A stretch of 64,000 nucleotides of DNA from Rhodococcus sp. BP22 (GCF_014281965.1 NZ_JACFTB010000005.1:372001-436000); one strand, 5' to 3'. Shown: positions 41,980 through 50,236, numbered from the stretch's first letter. The notes: generated by a model not told the origin, from the letters alone. Program-made: numbers and translations.

Positions 41980-43037
41980 CGACCGAGACCGAGGTCGATT
42001 TCGGTCGCAGAGTTCGCATTCTTCGCCTTGCCGGCGACAAGCTCAGTGGGCGGGTAGACATCCGCACCGTGGTGGTCTGCTGCCTTTTGGCGCTCGTATC
42101 GCTCGCCGTCGCTGTCCTAGCGCTCGGCTCCGGTGACTACTACATCCCGCCGGGCGAAGTATTGGCTGCGGTGTTTTCCGATGCCGGGCGGTTCACCGAA
42201 CTGATCGTCATGCAGTGGCGATTCCCGCGGGTGGCCCTGGCTTTGCTTCTCGGTGGTGCGCTGGGTGTGTCGGGTGCGATTTTTCAATCGCTGACGCGAA
42301 ATCCGTTGGGAAGCCCTGACATCATCGGCTTCGACACCGGCTCGTATACCGGTGCGCTGATCGTCATCCTCGCGCTGGGAGGTGGCTACTATCCCACCGG
42401 TGTGGGCGCCTTCGTCGGCGGGATCTCCACTGCTGCAGTGGTGTACGTCCTCGCTTTCAAACGTGGAGTGCAAGGTTTTCGGCTGATCATCGTCGGAATT
42501 GCGATCAGTGCGATCCTGGCTTCGGTCAACACCTGGTTGATCGTCAAAGCCGATCTCTCCGATGCGCTGGCCGCCGCTGTGTGGGGCGCGGGGACTCTCA
42601 ACGGCCTCAGCTGGGGGCAGGTACGTCCGGTGGTGATCGTGTTGGTCGTTCTCACACCACTACTGGCTGTTTTCGCGGGGCGTCTACGGATGCTCGAGAT
42701 GGGCGACGACGCCGCGAAAGCGCTCGGTATCCGGGCGGAGCCGACGCGGCTGATACTCATCGTTCTCGGCGTGGCGCTGACTGCGCTCGTCACGGCCGTA
42801 GCCGGTCCGATCTCGTTCATCTCGCTCGCTGCGCCGCAGCTGGCACGACGGTTGACCAAGACCGCGGGTGTCGCGCTGATTCCCTCGGCGGTGATGGGCG
42901 CATTGCTACTGCTCGTCAGTGACTATGCCGCGCAGCGCATATTCGCGCCGACGCAGTTGCCGGTCGGTGTCGTGACAGTGTCCATCGGTGGGGCATATTT
43001 CGTATGGTTGTTGGCTCGGGAAGGTAGAAAACAGTGA
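41976..43037 (+). CDS. iron-siderophore ABC permease (FecD/FepG type)
   Basis: 353 residues, second half of the membrane channel. SGAIFQSLTRNPLGSPDIIG and AGPISFISLAAPQLARRLTK correspond to the paired motifs of FecCD permeases. GTG at 41976 is chosen because it overlaps the previous stop by 4 nt; the longer in-frame extension is antisense-like noise. It is coupled again to the ATPase gene by a GTGA overlap. Confidence 0.93.
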   Translation: MTTETEVDFGRRVRILRLAGDKLSGRVDIRTVVVCCLLALVSLAVAVLALGSGDYYIPPGEVLAAVFSDAGRFTELIVMQWRFPRVALALLLGGALGVSGAIFQSLTRNPLGSPDIIGFDTGSYTGALIVILALGGGYYPTGVGAFVGGISTAAVVYVLAFKRGVQGFRLIIVGIAISAILASVNTWLIVKADLSDALAAAVWGAGTLNGLSWGQVRPVVIVLVVLTPLLAVFAGRLRMLEMGDDAAKALGIRAEPTRLILIVLGVALTALVTAVAGPISFISLAAPQLARRLTKTAGVALIPSAVMGALLLLVSDYAAQRIFAPTQLPVGVVTVSIGGAYFVWLLAREGRKQ

Positions 43038-43837
43038 CCGGAAAGAAGCCGCGCTTGCATGCGGACGACGTCACGATCGGATACGACAAGCGCATCGTCA
43101 GTGAGGGGCTGACCGTCGAGATTCCGGACGGTAAGTTCACCGTCATCGTCGGTCCCAACGCGAGTGGCAAATCGACGCTGCTCCGTGCACTGTCGCGGTT
43201 GTTGAAACCGACGGTCGGGACGGTACTTCTGGACGGCAAAGCGATCTCGACGTATCCGGCCAAGGAAGTTGCCCGACGCCTCGGGCTGCTACCGCAGACG
43301 TCCATCGCGCCGGACGGTATCTCGGTGGCGGATCTCGTTGCACGCGGCCGTTATCCGCATCAGAAGCTGATCAGACAATGGTCGAGGGACGACGAGGCTG
43401 CTGTCGTGTTCGCGATGAACGCGACCGGCGTGAGCGACCTCTCCGGACGGTTGGTGGACGAGTTGTCCGGAGGGCAGCGTCAGCGAGTGTGGGTGGCAAT
43501 GGTTCTCGCCCAGCAAACACCGTTGATGTTGCTCGACGAACCGACGACGTTTCTCGATATCGCGCACCAGATCGACCTTCTCGATTTGTGCGCGCAACTC
43601 AATCGAGATCAGGGCACCACGATGGTCGCTGTGCTGCACGATCTCAATCATGCCTGCCGCTACGCCGATCACATCATCGCGATGAAGGACGGCGCGGTGG
43701 TCACTCGCGGTAATCCTTCGGAGGTCATCACCGCGGAGCTGGTGGAGGCGGTCTTCGGACTGCCTTGTCGCATCATCGAGGACCCGGAGTCGCACACACC
43801 GTTGGTCGTTCCGCTCGCGCGCCCACGACCCTCGTGA
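43034..43837 (+). CDS. iron-siderophore ABC ATPase (FecE/FepC type)
   Basis: 267-residue ATPase of the importer. Walker A GPNASGKST (about 39-47), signature LSGGQRQRVW (about 142-151), Walker B MLLDEPT (about 162-168) and HDLNHA switch His. Overlaps the preceding permease by 4 nt. Immediately downstream and convergent lies an EntA-type gene stump, which suggests the importer once stood next to catecholate biosynthesis genes. Confidence 0.95.
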   Translation: MTGKKPRLHADDVTIGYDKRIVSEGLTVEIPDGKFTVIVGPNASGKSTLLRALSRLLKPTVGTVLLDGKAISTYPAKEVARRLGLLPQTSIAPDGISVADLVARGRYPHQKLIRQWSRDDEAAVVFAMNATGVSDLSGRLVDELSGGQRQRVWVAMVLAQQTPLMLLDEPTTFLDIAHQIDLLDLCAQLNRDQGTTMVAVLHDLNHACRYADHIIAMKDGAVVTRGNPSEVITAELVEAVFGLPCRIIEDPESHTPLVVPLARPRPS

Positions 43838-43847
43838 TGGATGTCGG

Positions 43848-43961
43848 TCATGCTCGCAGCGTGGCACCGCCGTCGACGTAGAGCGATTGCATGGTGATGT
43901 GGCGGGCTCGATCCGACAGTAGAAACTCGACAGCGTCGGCTCGGGAAGCCCGTAACCCCAT
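43848..43961 (-). pseudogene. 3' stump of an EntA/DhbA-type 2,3-dihydro-2,3-dihydroxybenzoate dehydrogenase
   Basis: The frame ending at 43848 encodes AVEFLLSDRARHITMQSLYV and then DGGATLRA, the unmistakable C-terminus of EntA-type short-chain dehydrogenases (strand 7 and dimer-contact end). Upstream of this, after about 37 residues, similarity stops and the space is taken by the iron box at 43968. About 85 percent of a normal 250-residue enzyme is missing, with no catalytic Tyr-x-x-x-Lys. A deletion relic: EntA makes 2,3-dihydroxybenzoate for catecholate siderophores. Confidence 0.8.
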
Positions 43962-43967
43962 TTTTGC

Positions 43968-43986
43968 GTAGGTTAGGCTAAGTTTA
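43968..43986 (+). promoter_or_regulatory. iron box (IdeR/DmdR type)
   Basis: 19-bp GTAGGTTAGGCTAAGTTTA matches the actinobacterial iron-box consensus (TTAGGTTAGGCTAACCTAA) at 15 of 19 positions, with an intact core AGGTTAGGCTAA. It lies 130 nt upstream of the siderophore-binding lipoprotein gene, so iron-loaded IdeR would repress that gene. Confidence 0.85.
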
Positions 43987-44038
43987 TTTTCTGACGGCTG
44001 GTGTCGAAGCTTCTGCGGGACGAGTGAAGATGCCCGGC

Positions 44039-44078
44039 CCGGCCGCGAACACCGCGTGCCGGCCGCGAACACCGCGTG
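44039..44078. repeat. 2 x 20-bp tandem duplication
   Basis: CCGGCCGCGAACACCGCGTG occurs twice head to tail between the iron box and the binding-protein start. It may be a slippage product or deletion scar in the untranslated leader. Confidence 0.9.
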
Positions 44079-44115
44079 CCGGTTACGATCGACGATCTCG
44101 AAAGGGTCTACCTCA

Positions 44116-45117
44116 GTGTCTGATTCACAATTTCGACGGCGTGGTCTTCGCATATTTGCCACCGCATCGGTGGCATTCGTAGCGCTAGGGCTGGCTTCGT
44201 GCAGCTCCGAGCGCTCGAGCGAGGACGCCTCGGGTACCGAGACGCGAGTGGTCTCCACCGACAAGGGCGACATCACGGTGCCTGCCGAGCCACAAAAGAT
44301 CGCCGTGCTGTCGGCAGGCCTAGCCGGCTACCTGTTCACACTCGATGCCCCCATCGCGATCACCGACACCAGGCTGCTCGGCGTGACGAACCTCGACGGT
44401 GGCTTCCCGCCACAGTGGGCGGAGAAGGCAGAAATGCAGGGCACGCAAGAATTGCCTGCTGGTGAAGCGCTGAACATCGAAGCACTCGCCGCGGCCGAAC
44501 CCGATCTGATCATCGGTGGCGGCCAGGGAATCTCTGCTGTTCAGGCGAACGAGTCCTACGACCAGCTCAGCAATATCGCCCCGACAGTATTGATTTCGTC
44601 CTCGCTCGCAACGTGGCAGGAACAGCTCACCGCGGTCGCCGAGGCCGCCGGCGAGAGCGACAAGGTCGACGGTCTGCTGCAGGCCTACGAAGACAAGGTC
44701 GCCGCGGTGAAGGACTCGATCACCATTCCAGCGACACCCGTGTCGTACTTCCTGTCGCTGGCTACCGATGAACCCGCGTTCATCCCACAGAGCGCCACAT
44801 TGCCCACGCTGCTCTCAGCCGTCGGTTTCGAGCCGGACGACGTGATCACCAAGGCGAACAACCCCGAACTGTACGGCTCGGGTGACTCGTTCATCATCAG
44901 CAACGAGCTGTTGGCGCCGGTAGGCAGCGCCCCGGCTATGTTCGTCGTCCCAGTCGCCGGACGCACTCTCGCAGAGCTACAACAGGATCCGCTGTACGTC
45001 GGTCTGCCCGCGTTCGCCGGTAACAAGGTCTACGAACTGCCTGCCACCAGCTACCGTCCGGACTACGACGGGGTGATGGCAACTCTGGACCAGGTCCAGG
45101 AGATGTTCACCGAATAG
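44116..45117 (+). CDS. iron-siderophore-binding lipoprotein (FepB/FecB type)
   Basis: 333-residue periplasmic-binding-fold protein. Signal peptide with RRR, hydrophobic core and lipobox LASC (Cys about residue 30). The family region IAVLSAGLAGYLFTLDAPIA and NIEALAAAEPDLIIGGGQG (two-lobe hinge) is clear, and the C-terminal YRPDYDGVMATLDQVQEMF helix ends it. GTG 44116 with AAAGGG upstream is chosen. Controlled by the iron box at 43968. It most likely feeds the FecCDE importer encoded just upstream. Confidence 0.92.
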   Translation: MSDSQFRRRGLRIFATASVAFVALGLASCSSERSSEDASGTETRVVSTDKGDITVPAEPQKIAVLSAGLAGYLFTLDAPIAITDTRLLGVTNLDGGFPPQWAEKAEMQGTQELPAGEALNIEALAAAEPDLIIGGGQGISAVQANESYDQLSNIAPTVLISSSLATWQEQLTAVAEAAGESDKVDGLLQAYEDKVAAVKDSITIPATPVSYFLSLATDEPAFIPQSATLPTLLSAVGFEPDDVITKANNPELYGSGDSFIISNELLAPVGSAPAMFVVPVAGRTLAELQQDPLYVGLPAFAGNKVYELPATSYRPDYDGVMATLDQVQEMFTE

Positions 45118-45164
45118 GACGATTCGGTCCGAAATTACTTCACCGAACAACGAGGGAAAACACT

Positions 45165-45233
45165 GTGCTCACCCGTGAGACCGTCATCGGCGATATCGCC
45201 ACCGCCCTGGACCGGCCGGTCTGCGAGTACTGA
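45165..45233 (+). pseudogene. 5' stump of a siderophore carrier-protein gene
   Basis: After GAGGG, a GTG at 45165 opens a frame of only 22 residues beginning MLTRETVIGDIATALDRP and ending CEY. The first 18 residues look like the start of an aryl/acyl carrier protein of siderophore peptide synthetases (helix 1, LTRE..I..DIA..L); everything from the phosphopantetheine DS motif on is gone. With the EntA stump it suggests a deleted catecholate-siderophore biosynthesis locus. It could alternatively be a real short leader peptide of the next gene. Confidence 0.45.
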
Positions 45234-45259
45234 ACAGTTCTACGAGAGAGGGATATTCG

Positions 45260-47110
45260 ATGGTGGCGACTGTCCGCGAGGTCGAGGTTTTTCCGATTTG
45301 CATACGAGAACTGGACGTTCTACGGGTAGAGGACATCACCCCGGGAATGCGTCGAGTGATCGTCGGGGGTCCCTCGATGAATCGCCACGTTCGCGACGGC
45401 GTCGAGCTTCCGCCGGTACGTACCCGAGGCTTCGACGACGACGTCAAGATTCTGCCCGTCGACCCAGCGACCGGCACCCTGCCGTTCACGGTTCCGGTGA
45501 ACTCCGACAACGGGACGGTCGACTGGCCGGCCGGCTCGTTCCAGTACAGCCGGACGTACACCGTGCGCCGCTTCGACGAGGAAAACCGTGAGATGGCACT
45601 GGACTTCGCGATGCACGATGGTGGGCTGGCAGCAGGCTGGGCATACGGGGTGCAGGCGGGGGAGAAGATCCTCATCGCCGGGCCCAAACATTCTTCGTCG
45701 CTGCCGCGTGGGGTGGATTGGATGCTGATCGCCGGAGACGAGACCGCGCTGCCTGCCATCGCGCATTGCCTGGAGAAGCTGCCGGCAGATCTGCCGGCCA
45801 CGGTGGTGATCGAGGTGGCCGAGCCTTCGCATCGCCAGGAACTCTTCTCCGCGGCTTCGGTGGACATCACCTGGCTGTACCGCTCGGAGAGCGACGGCCA
45901 GTCGCGGATGGTGGCCACTGTGCAGGCCGCGCGGTGGCGTCCAGGCCAGCCGTATCTCTGGGTTGCAGGTGAGGCGTCGACCATCAGGCCTTTACGTCGA
46001 TGGGCCAAGCAGGACAAGCAGATCCCGAAGCAGTTCGTCGAGATCGCCGGATACTGGCGTTCTCGTGAGACGTCCGCGGTGGCTGCGGGTCAACCTGTGC
46101 TCGATCCCGCAGGTGAGCCGGGCCCCGACGAACGACTCCATGAAATGTCGGAACTACTGCCACCTTTCGCTATTCGTACCGCGGTGACAGTGGGTATCTT
46201 TGCCGCCGTCGACGGCGGCAAAGATACTGCGGGTGCCATTGCAGCGGAATGCGCGACGCATCCGGGTGCGACGGCGAAGCTGCTGCGACATCTCGTGCTG
46301 ATGGATCTCTTGAGCCACGACGACGGCCGCTACACCCTCACCGAGATGGGATCCATCCTGGCCGATCAGGACACCTTCGCCAGCCAGGCATTGCACTTCG
46401 ACAAGATCCATACTCGTCTCGATCTGGCGTTCCTCGGATTGCTCGAATCGGTTCGGACGGGGTTGCCCGCAGCCGCGCACAGCTTCCTCGACAAGAAAGC
46501 CGATGAGAGCTTCATCGAAGACTTCCACGAGGAGTCCGCGTTCGGAGCGGTGTACCGCGCCCCGGCGTTGCCGGACGCGGTGGACCTCGAGGACGTAAAG
46601 TCCGTCGCGATTTACGGCGAAGGCGCCGGGGTGTACGCCGATACGCTGGCACGTGTGCGTCCGGAACTGTCGATATCTCTCGTCGGGCTTCCGGCCTTGA
46701 ACGCCAGAAACCTCGGTGACGTCGCGGAGACACGTCGGGACGGGATCACCCGCGTCGACGCCAGCGAGTTCGCAGCTTTGGCAGCACCCGTCGACTTGGT
46801 GATCGCTGTCGACGTCCTCGACACGCATCCGGACTCCGACGCTCTGCTGCTGTTGCGCACCCTCGGGGCATCCGCCGCGCGAGTCGTGCTGATCACCGAT
46901 CTACTCGATCCGTCGACGACAGACGATCACGATACCGAGGAGGACCTGCTGCGGCTGTGTCTCTACGGCGCCGGGCGTCGTACCGAAGCGGAGGTGTGCG
47001 CGTTGGTAACCGAATCCGGAGGTGGATCCGCACTGGTGGGGTCATTGGGGTGGGGGTCGACGGTGTTGGAGTTCGCGGCACCCCTGTACGAAAGCAACAG
47101 GGTAGGCTAG
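45260..47110 (+). CDS. siderophore-interacting protein fused to a methyltransferase-like domain
   Basis: 616 residues in one open frame. Residues 1-270 are a siderophore-interacting flavin reductase (SIP): FAD motif SRTYTVRRF at 97-105, LDFAMHDGG at 114-122, LWVAGEAS at 233-240 and the EIAGYWR end at 261-267. It would reduce ferric siderophore to release iron. Residues about 290-610 resemble a class I O-methyltransferase with winged-helix dimerisation domain (SELLPPFAIRTAV; ATAKLLRHLVLMDLL), but the SAM loop reads GEGAG (453-457) and no catalytic His is seen, so it may be inactive. A perfect 34-bp palindrome lies at residues 312-323. Confidence 0.85.
   Translation: MVATVREVEVFPICIRELDVLRVEDITPGMRRVIVGGPSMNRHVRDGVELPPVRTRGFDDDVKILPVDPATGTLPFTVPVNSDNGTVDWPAGSFQYSRTYTVRRFDEENREMALDFAMHDGGLAAGWAYGVQAGEKILIAGPKHSSSLPRGVDWMLIAGDETALPAIAHCLEKLPADLPATVVIEVAEPSHRQELFSAASVDITWLYRSESDGQSRMVATVQAARWRPGQPYLWVAGEASTIRPLRRWAKQDKQIPKQFVEIAGYWRSRETSAVAAGQPVLDPAGEPGPDERLHEMSELLPPFAIRTAVTVGIFAAVDGGKDTAGAIAAECATHPGATAKLLRHLVLMDLLSHDDGRYTLTEMGSILADQDTFASQALHFDKIHTRLDLAFLGLLESVRTGLPAAAHSFLDKKADESFIEDFHEESAFGAVYRAPALPDAVDLEDVKSVAIYGEGAGVYADTLARVRPELSISLVGLPALNARNLGDVAETRRDGITRVDASEFAALAAPVDLVIAVDVLDTHPDSDALLLLRTLGASAARVVLITDLLDPSTTDDHDTEEDLLRLCLYGAGRRTEAEVCALVTESGGGSALVGSLGWGSTVLEFAAPLYESNRVG
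46194..46227. repeat. perfect 34-bp palindrome inside the SIP fusion gene
   Basis: 17-bp arm GTATCTTTGCCGCCGTC is followed without spacer by its exact reverse complement. It encodes residues 312-323 (GIFAAVDGGKDT) at the start of the methyltransferase-like half. A zero-loop 17-bp inverted repeat by chance is very unlikely; a cruciform or mRNA hairpin is possible. Confidence 0.97.
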
Positions 47111-47115
47111 CCTAC
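47097..47115 (+). promoter_or_regulatory. iron box overlapping the SIP-fusion stop
   Basis: ACAGGGTAGGCTAGCCTAC matches the iron-box consensus at 14 of 19 positions and contains the perfect palindrome GTAGGCTAGCCTAC. It spans the stop codon of the SIP fusion (TAG at 47108-47110) and lies 31 nt before the next SIP gene, giving that gene its own iron control. Confidence 0.75.
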
Positions 47116-47145
47116 GCAAATGGTCATCGTGGCGAGGGTGAAGAA

Positions 47146-48039
47146 ATGAGTGAAGGCGAACTCGGCTTCTACTATGCAGACGTAGTAGGCGTCGAACAGC
47201 TCACCACGCACATGGTGCGGGTGACGTTCGGCGGTGAGCACCTGGCCCGGTACGAGGGCATCGGTGCACCGGACGAATGCGTCGCCGTCTACTTCCCGCG
47301 CAGCGGTGAAACCGCCCCGCCGCCGATGACCGAGGTCGACGGAGTCTGGTGGTACCACGGAATCGAAGACGTCCCCGACGGTCGTAACTACACGGTCCGG
47401 CGGTTGAACAGCGCCGCGGGCGAGCTGATCATCGACTTTGTCGCACACGACGGGGGAGTCGCGGCCACCTGGGCGCTGCAGGCAACCGTCGGCCAACGGG
47501 TGCTGCTGGCGCGTCCGCGATCCTGGTACCGCGTTCCGGCCGACGTCCAATGGCAACTCCTCGTCGCCGACATGACCGGACTCCCCGCGCTCGGACGCAT
47601 CATCGAGGAACTTCCGGCCGGTGCCCGAGCTCACGCAGTCGTAGAGGTCCTCGAGCGGGGCGACATCCAAAGTTTCGACACCGCAGCATCCGTCACCTAC
47701 GACTGGCGCATCGGTTCCGGAAACGGTGACTGCGCAAGCGTTCTCGACGAAGCCGTACGTAACTACGAACTACCCGAAGGCGTCGGATACGTGTGGTTCG
47801 CAGGTGAGGCCGCATCTTCGCGGGTAGTACGCAAGTACTTCCGCAAGGACCGAGGTTTCGACATCGCGCACTTCCACATCATCGGATACTGGCGCGCGCG
47901 ATCCGAACAGTGGCTCGAGAAGTACAAGAAATACCAGGGCGAGGCACTGGCGCTCTACAACAGCGTCATCGAGGCCGGCCGCACCGAACAAGAGGCGAGC
48001 GAGGAATTCGACGCCATGCTCGAGCGCGTCGGGTTGTAG
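47146..48039 (+). CDS. siderophore-interacting protein (FAD-dependent ferric reductase)
   Basis: 297-residue SIP-family flavin reductase. Motifs: HMVRVTFGGEHL (N-terminal barrel), NYTVRRLN (FAD), IDFVAHDGGVAATW, LLVADMTGLPALGRII (NAD site), YVWFAGEAASSRVVRKYF and the IIGYWR near the C-terminus. It would reduce imported ferric siderophore in the cytoplasm. It is a paralogue of the N-terminal half of the preceding fusion. ATG 47146 has GAGGGTGAAG upstream and its own iron box. Confidence 0.93.
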   Translation: MSEGELGFYYADVVGVEQLTTHMVRVTFGGEHLARYEGIGAPDECVAVYFPRSGETAPPPMTEVDGVWWYHGIEDVPDGRNYTVRRLNSAAGELIIDFVAHDGGVAATWALQATVGQRVLLARPRSWYRVPADVQWQLLVADMTGLPALGRIIEELPAGARAHAVVEVLERGDIQSFDTAASVTYDWRIGSGNGDCASVLDEAVRNYELPEGVGYVWFAGEAASSRVVRKYFRKDRGFDIAHFHIIGYWRARSEQWLEKYKKYQGEALALYNSVIEAGRTEQEASEEFDAMLERVGL

Positions 48040-48078
48040 GCGACTCCGTCGTATCTGCGTCTGAGAGATACTCACTGC

Positions 48079-48834
48079 GTGAGTACTTCTCTGGCAGAAC
48101 CCGGTATCCCGCTGGCGGTGTTGTGCGTCGTCATGGCACTGCTGGCGGCGATCGTCTATCGGGTTTCAGGTATCGGACCGTCCTTTACCGTCCCTGCCGC
48201 CGCTCTGCGCGGCGTCGCGCAGCTGGCAGCTGTGTCGCTCGTACTCACGGCCGCTCTCGAGTACCTGTGGTCATCGCTCCTCGTCCTGCTGGCAATGTTC
48301 GTCGCGGCCGCATTCACCTCGGCTCGGCGATCGGAGTCGGGCCTCTCCGGATCGTGGCTCGCGATACCACTCGCCGCCGGGATCGGCGTCGTGGTTCCGC
48401 TGTGTCTGATGACGGGGGTTGTTCCAGCACAAGGGATTGCAATAGTGCCGGTGGGTGGAATCATTCTCGGCGGCACGATGATCGCGACATCTCTTTCCGC
48501 GCGCAGGTCTCTCGACGCTCTCTCTCAGCGGCGTGGTGAAGTCGAGGCGGCCCTGAGCCTTGGGCTCAGTGAACGAGATTCACGGTTGGAAGTAATTCGA
48601 CCGACGGCCGCCGATGCGCTTCTACCCGGACTGGATCAAACGAGGACAGTCGGCCTCGTTACGCTGCCGGGCGCATTCGTCGGAGTGCTATTGGCCAGTG
48701 GGTCTGCCATTCAGGCCGGAGCGGTTCAGATTCTCGTTCTGGTCGGCATACTCTTGGCGCAGAGCTTGGCGGCGTCGTTGACCGTCGAATTCGTGGCGCG
48801 CGGTTACGTGCAGCGCTCCCCGCGAGTCAAGTAG
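48079..48834 (+). CDS. fetB: FetB-type (UPF0014) iron-linked ABC permease
   Basis: 251 residues with about seven membrane helices. VEAALSLGLSERDS and the loop RPTAADALLPGLDQTRTVGLVTLPG match the UPF0014/FetB permeases, which with FetA ATPase export iron or help iron tolerance. No FetA gene is adjacent, so a partner must be elsewhere. GTG start. Placed at the end of the iron island; its end overlaps the convergent MFS gene by 8 nt. Confidence 0.85.
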   Translation: MSTSLAEPGIPLAVLCVVMALLAAIVYRVSGIGPSFTVPAAALRGVAQLAAVSLVLTAALEYLWSSLLVLLAMFVAAAFTSARRSESGLSGSWLAIPLAAGIGVVVPLCLMTGVVPAQGIAIVPVGGIILGGTMIATSLSARRSLDALSQRRGEVEAALSLGLSERDSRLEVIRPTAADALLPGLDQTRTVGLVTLPGAFVGVLLASGSAIQAGAVQILVLVGILLAQSLAASLTVEFVARGYVQRSPRVK

Positions 48835-50236
48835 TCACCTTCTTCGGCATGAACAACGCAGCCACAGCCATCAGCACGGCCGCTGCCGCCACCCCGAGAA
48901 AGACCACGTGGATGGCGTCGGACAGCTGTTGTGGATCGGGTTCGCCCGGGCCGGAGATCCGAGAGTTGACGATGGCTCCGAAGATTGCGACGCCGACGGC
49001 ACTTCCGATCGATCGCGCAAACATGTTGGTGGCGGTGACGACGCCACGTTCGGACCATTCGACGCTCGATTGCGCGGCGATGAGGGTGGGACTTGCGATC
49101 AACCCCATGCCGAGACCGATGACGAAACACACGACAGCAATCTGCCAGATTGCGCTCCCGGAACCGATGAACGTCGACGCCACCGCACCTACGAGGGCGA
49201 TGGACGCGCCGGTCAACGCGGTCGTGCGGAAGCCGAACCGGAGATAGAGCCTGCCCGATTGCGAGGCCGCGATCGGCCATCCGAGGGTGAGGGTCGCGAG
49301 TGCGAAGCCCGCCACGATCGCACCGGTTCCGAGTACCCCTTGGACGAAGGTCGGTACATACGAGGTCAGGCCCAGAACCAGCGCTCCGACGAGCAACGAG
49401 ATGACGCTACTGACCACGAGGACTCGCCGGGTGAAGACCCACAACGGCAGAATTGGCTCGGGCACTCGCGTCTGCACCCATGCGAACAATGTGAGTGCGA
49501 GGACACCTACGGAAAAGATCGAGAGACTGATCGGCGACACCCATGACCACGACTGCCCGCCTTCGAGCAGACCCAGCAGCATCAGTGCTGCACCCGTGGT
49601 GAGCAGCCCCGCTCCGAGGTAGTCGATCTTCGGCCTCGTCCGTTCTACGGCACCCTCGTGGAACTTGGTGATCAGCATCCACGCTGCGAGCAGACACAAC
49701 GGGATGTTGACGAAGAAGATCCAGCGCCACGACAGGTATTCGGAGAAGACGCCACCGAGGGCCGGGCCCAGCACCGCCGACATGGCCCAGACGCTCGCGA
49801 GATATCCCTGTGCTTTTGCGCGTTCGGCCAACGTGTAAATGTCACCGGCGATGGTGATCGACATCGGCTGCACGGCGCCCGCACCGAGACCCTGGACCGC
49901 TCGAAAAGCGATCAGTGCCGGCATGCTCCACGCCAGTCCGCACAGAATCGAACCGAGCAGGAAGACACCGATTCCGAACAGCATGATCTTCTTGCGTCCG
50001 AACAGGTCGGACAACTTGCCGTACAGCGGCACCGACACGGCCTGGGCGAGCAGGTATATCGAGAACAACCACGGGAACTGACCGAATCCGCCGAGGTCGC
50101 CGACGATGGTCAGCACCGCGGTGGCGATGATCGTGGAGTCCAACGCAACCAGCGATGTGCTGAGCATCAACGCGATGAGTACGGGCCCGCGTTCGGACCG
50201 GAAGCCGACATCGGCGACTTCGTTGTTCGTTGCCAT
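48827..50236 (-). CDS. MFS drug-efflux transporter (DHA2, EmrB-like)
   Basis: 469 residues with about 14 membrane helices, as in DHA2 antiporters. Motif A GKLSDLFGRKK (after helix 2), motif C GPALGGVFSEYLSWRWIFFVN and LDSTIIATAVLTIV at helix 1. An EmrB gene near purC-ptrB is also known in mycobacteria, so this looks like conserved local order. Substrate unknown. Divergent from purC, 62 nt between starts. Confidence 0.9.
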   Translation of the reverse strand: MATNNEVADVGFRSERGPVLIALMLSTSLVALDSTIIATAVLTIVGDLGGFGQFPWLFSIYLLAQAVSVPLYGKLSDLFGRKKIMLFGIGVFLLGSILCGLAWSMPALIAFRAVQGLGAGAVQPMSITIAGDIYTLAERAKAQGYLASVWAMSAVLGPALGGVFSEYLSWRWIFFVNIPLCLLAAWMLITKFHEGAVERTRPKIDYLGAGLLTTGAALMLLGLLEGGQSWSWVSPISLSIFSVGVLALTLFAWVQTRVPEPILPLWVFTRRVLVVSSVISLLVGALVLGLTSYVPTFVQGVLGTGAIVAGFALATLTLGWPIAASQSGRLYLRFGFRTTALTGASIALVGAVASTFIGSGSAIWQIAVVCFVIGLGMGLIASPTLIAAQSSVEWSERGVVTATNMFARSIGSAVGVAIFGAIVNSRISGPGEPDPQQLSDAIHVVFLGVAAAAVLMAVAALFMPKKVTT

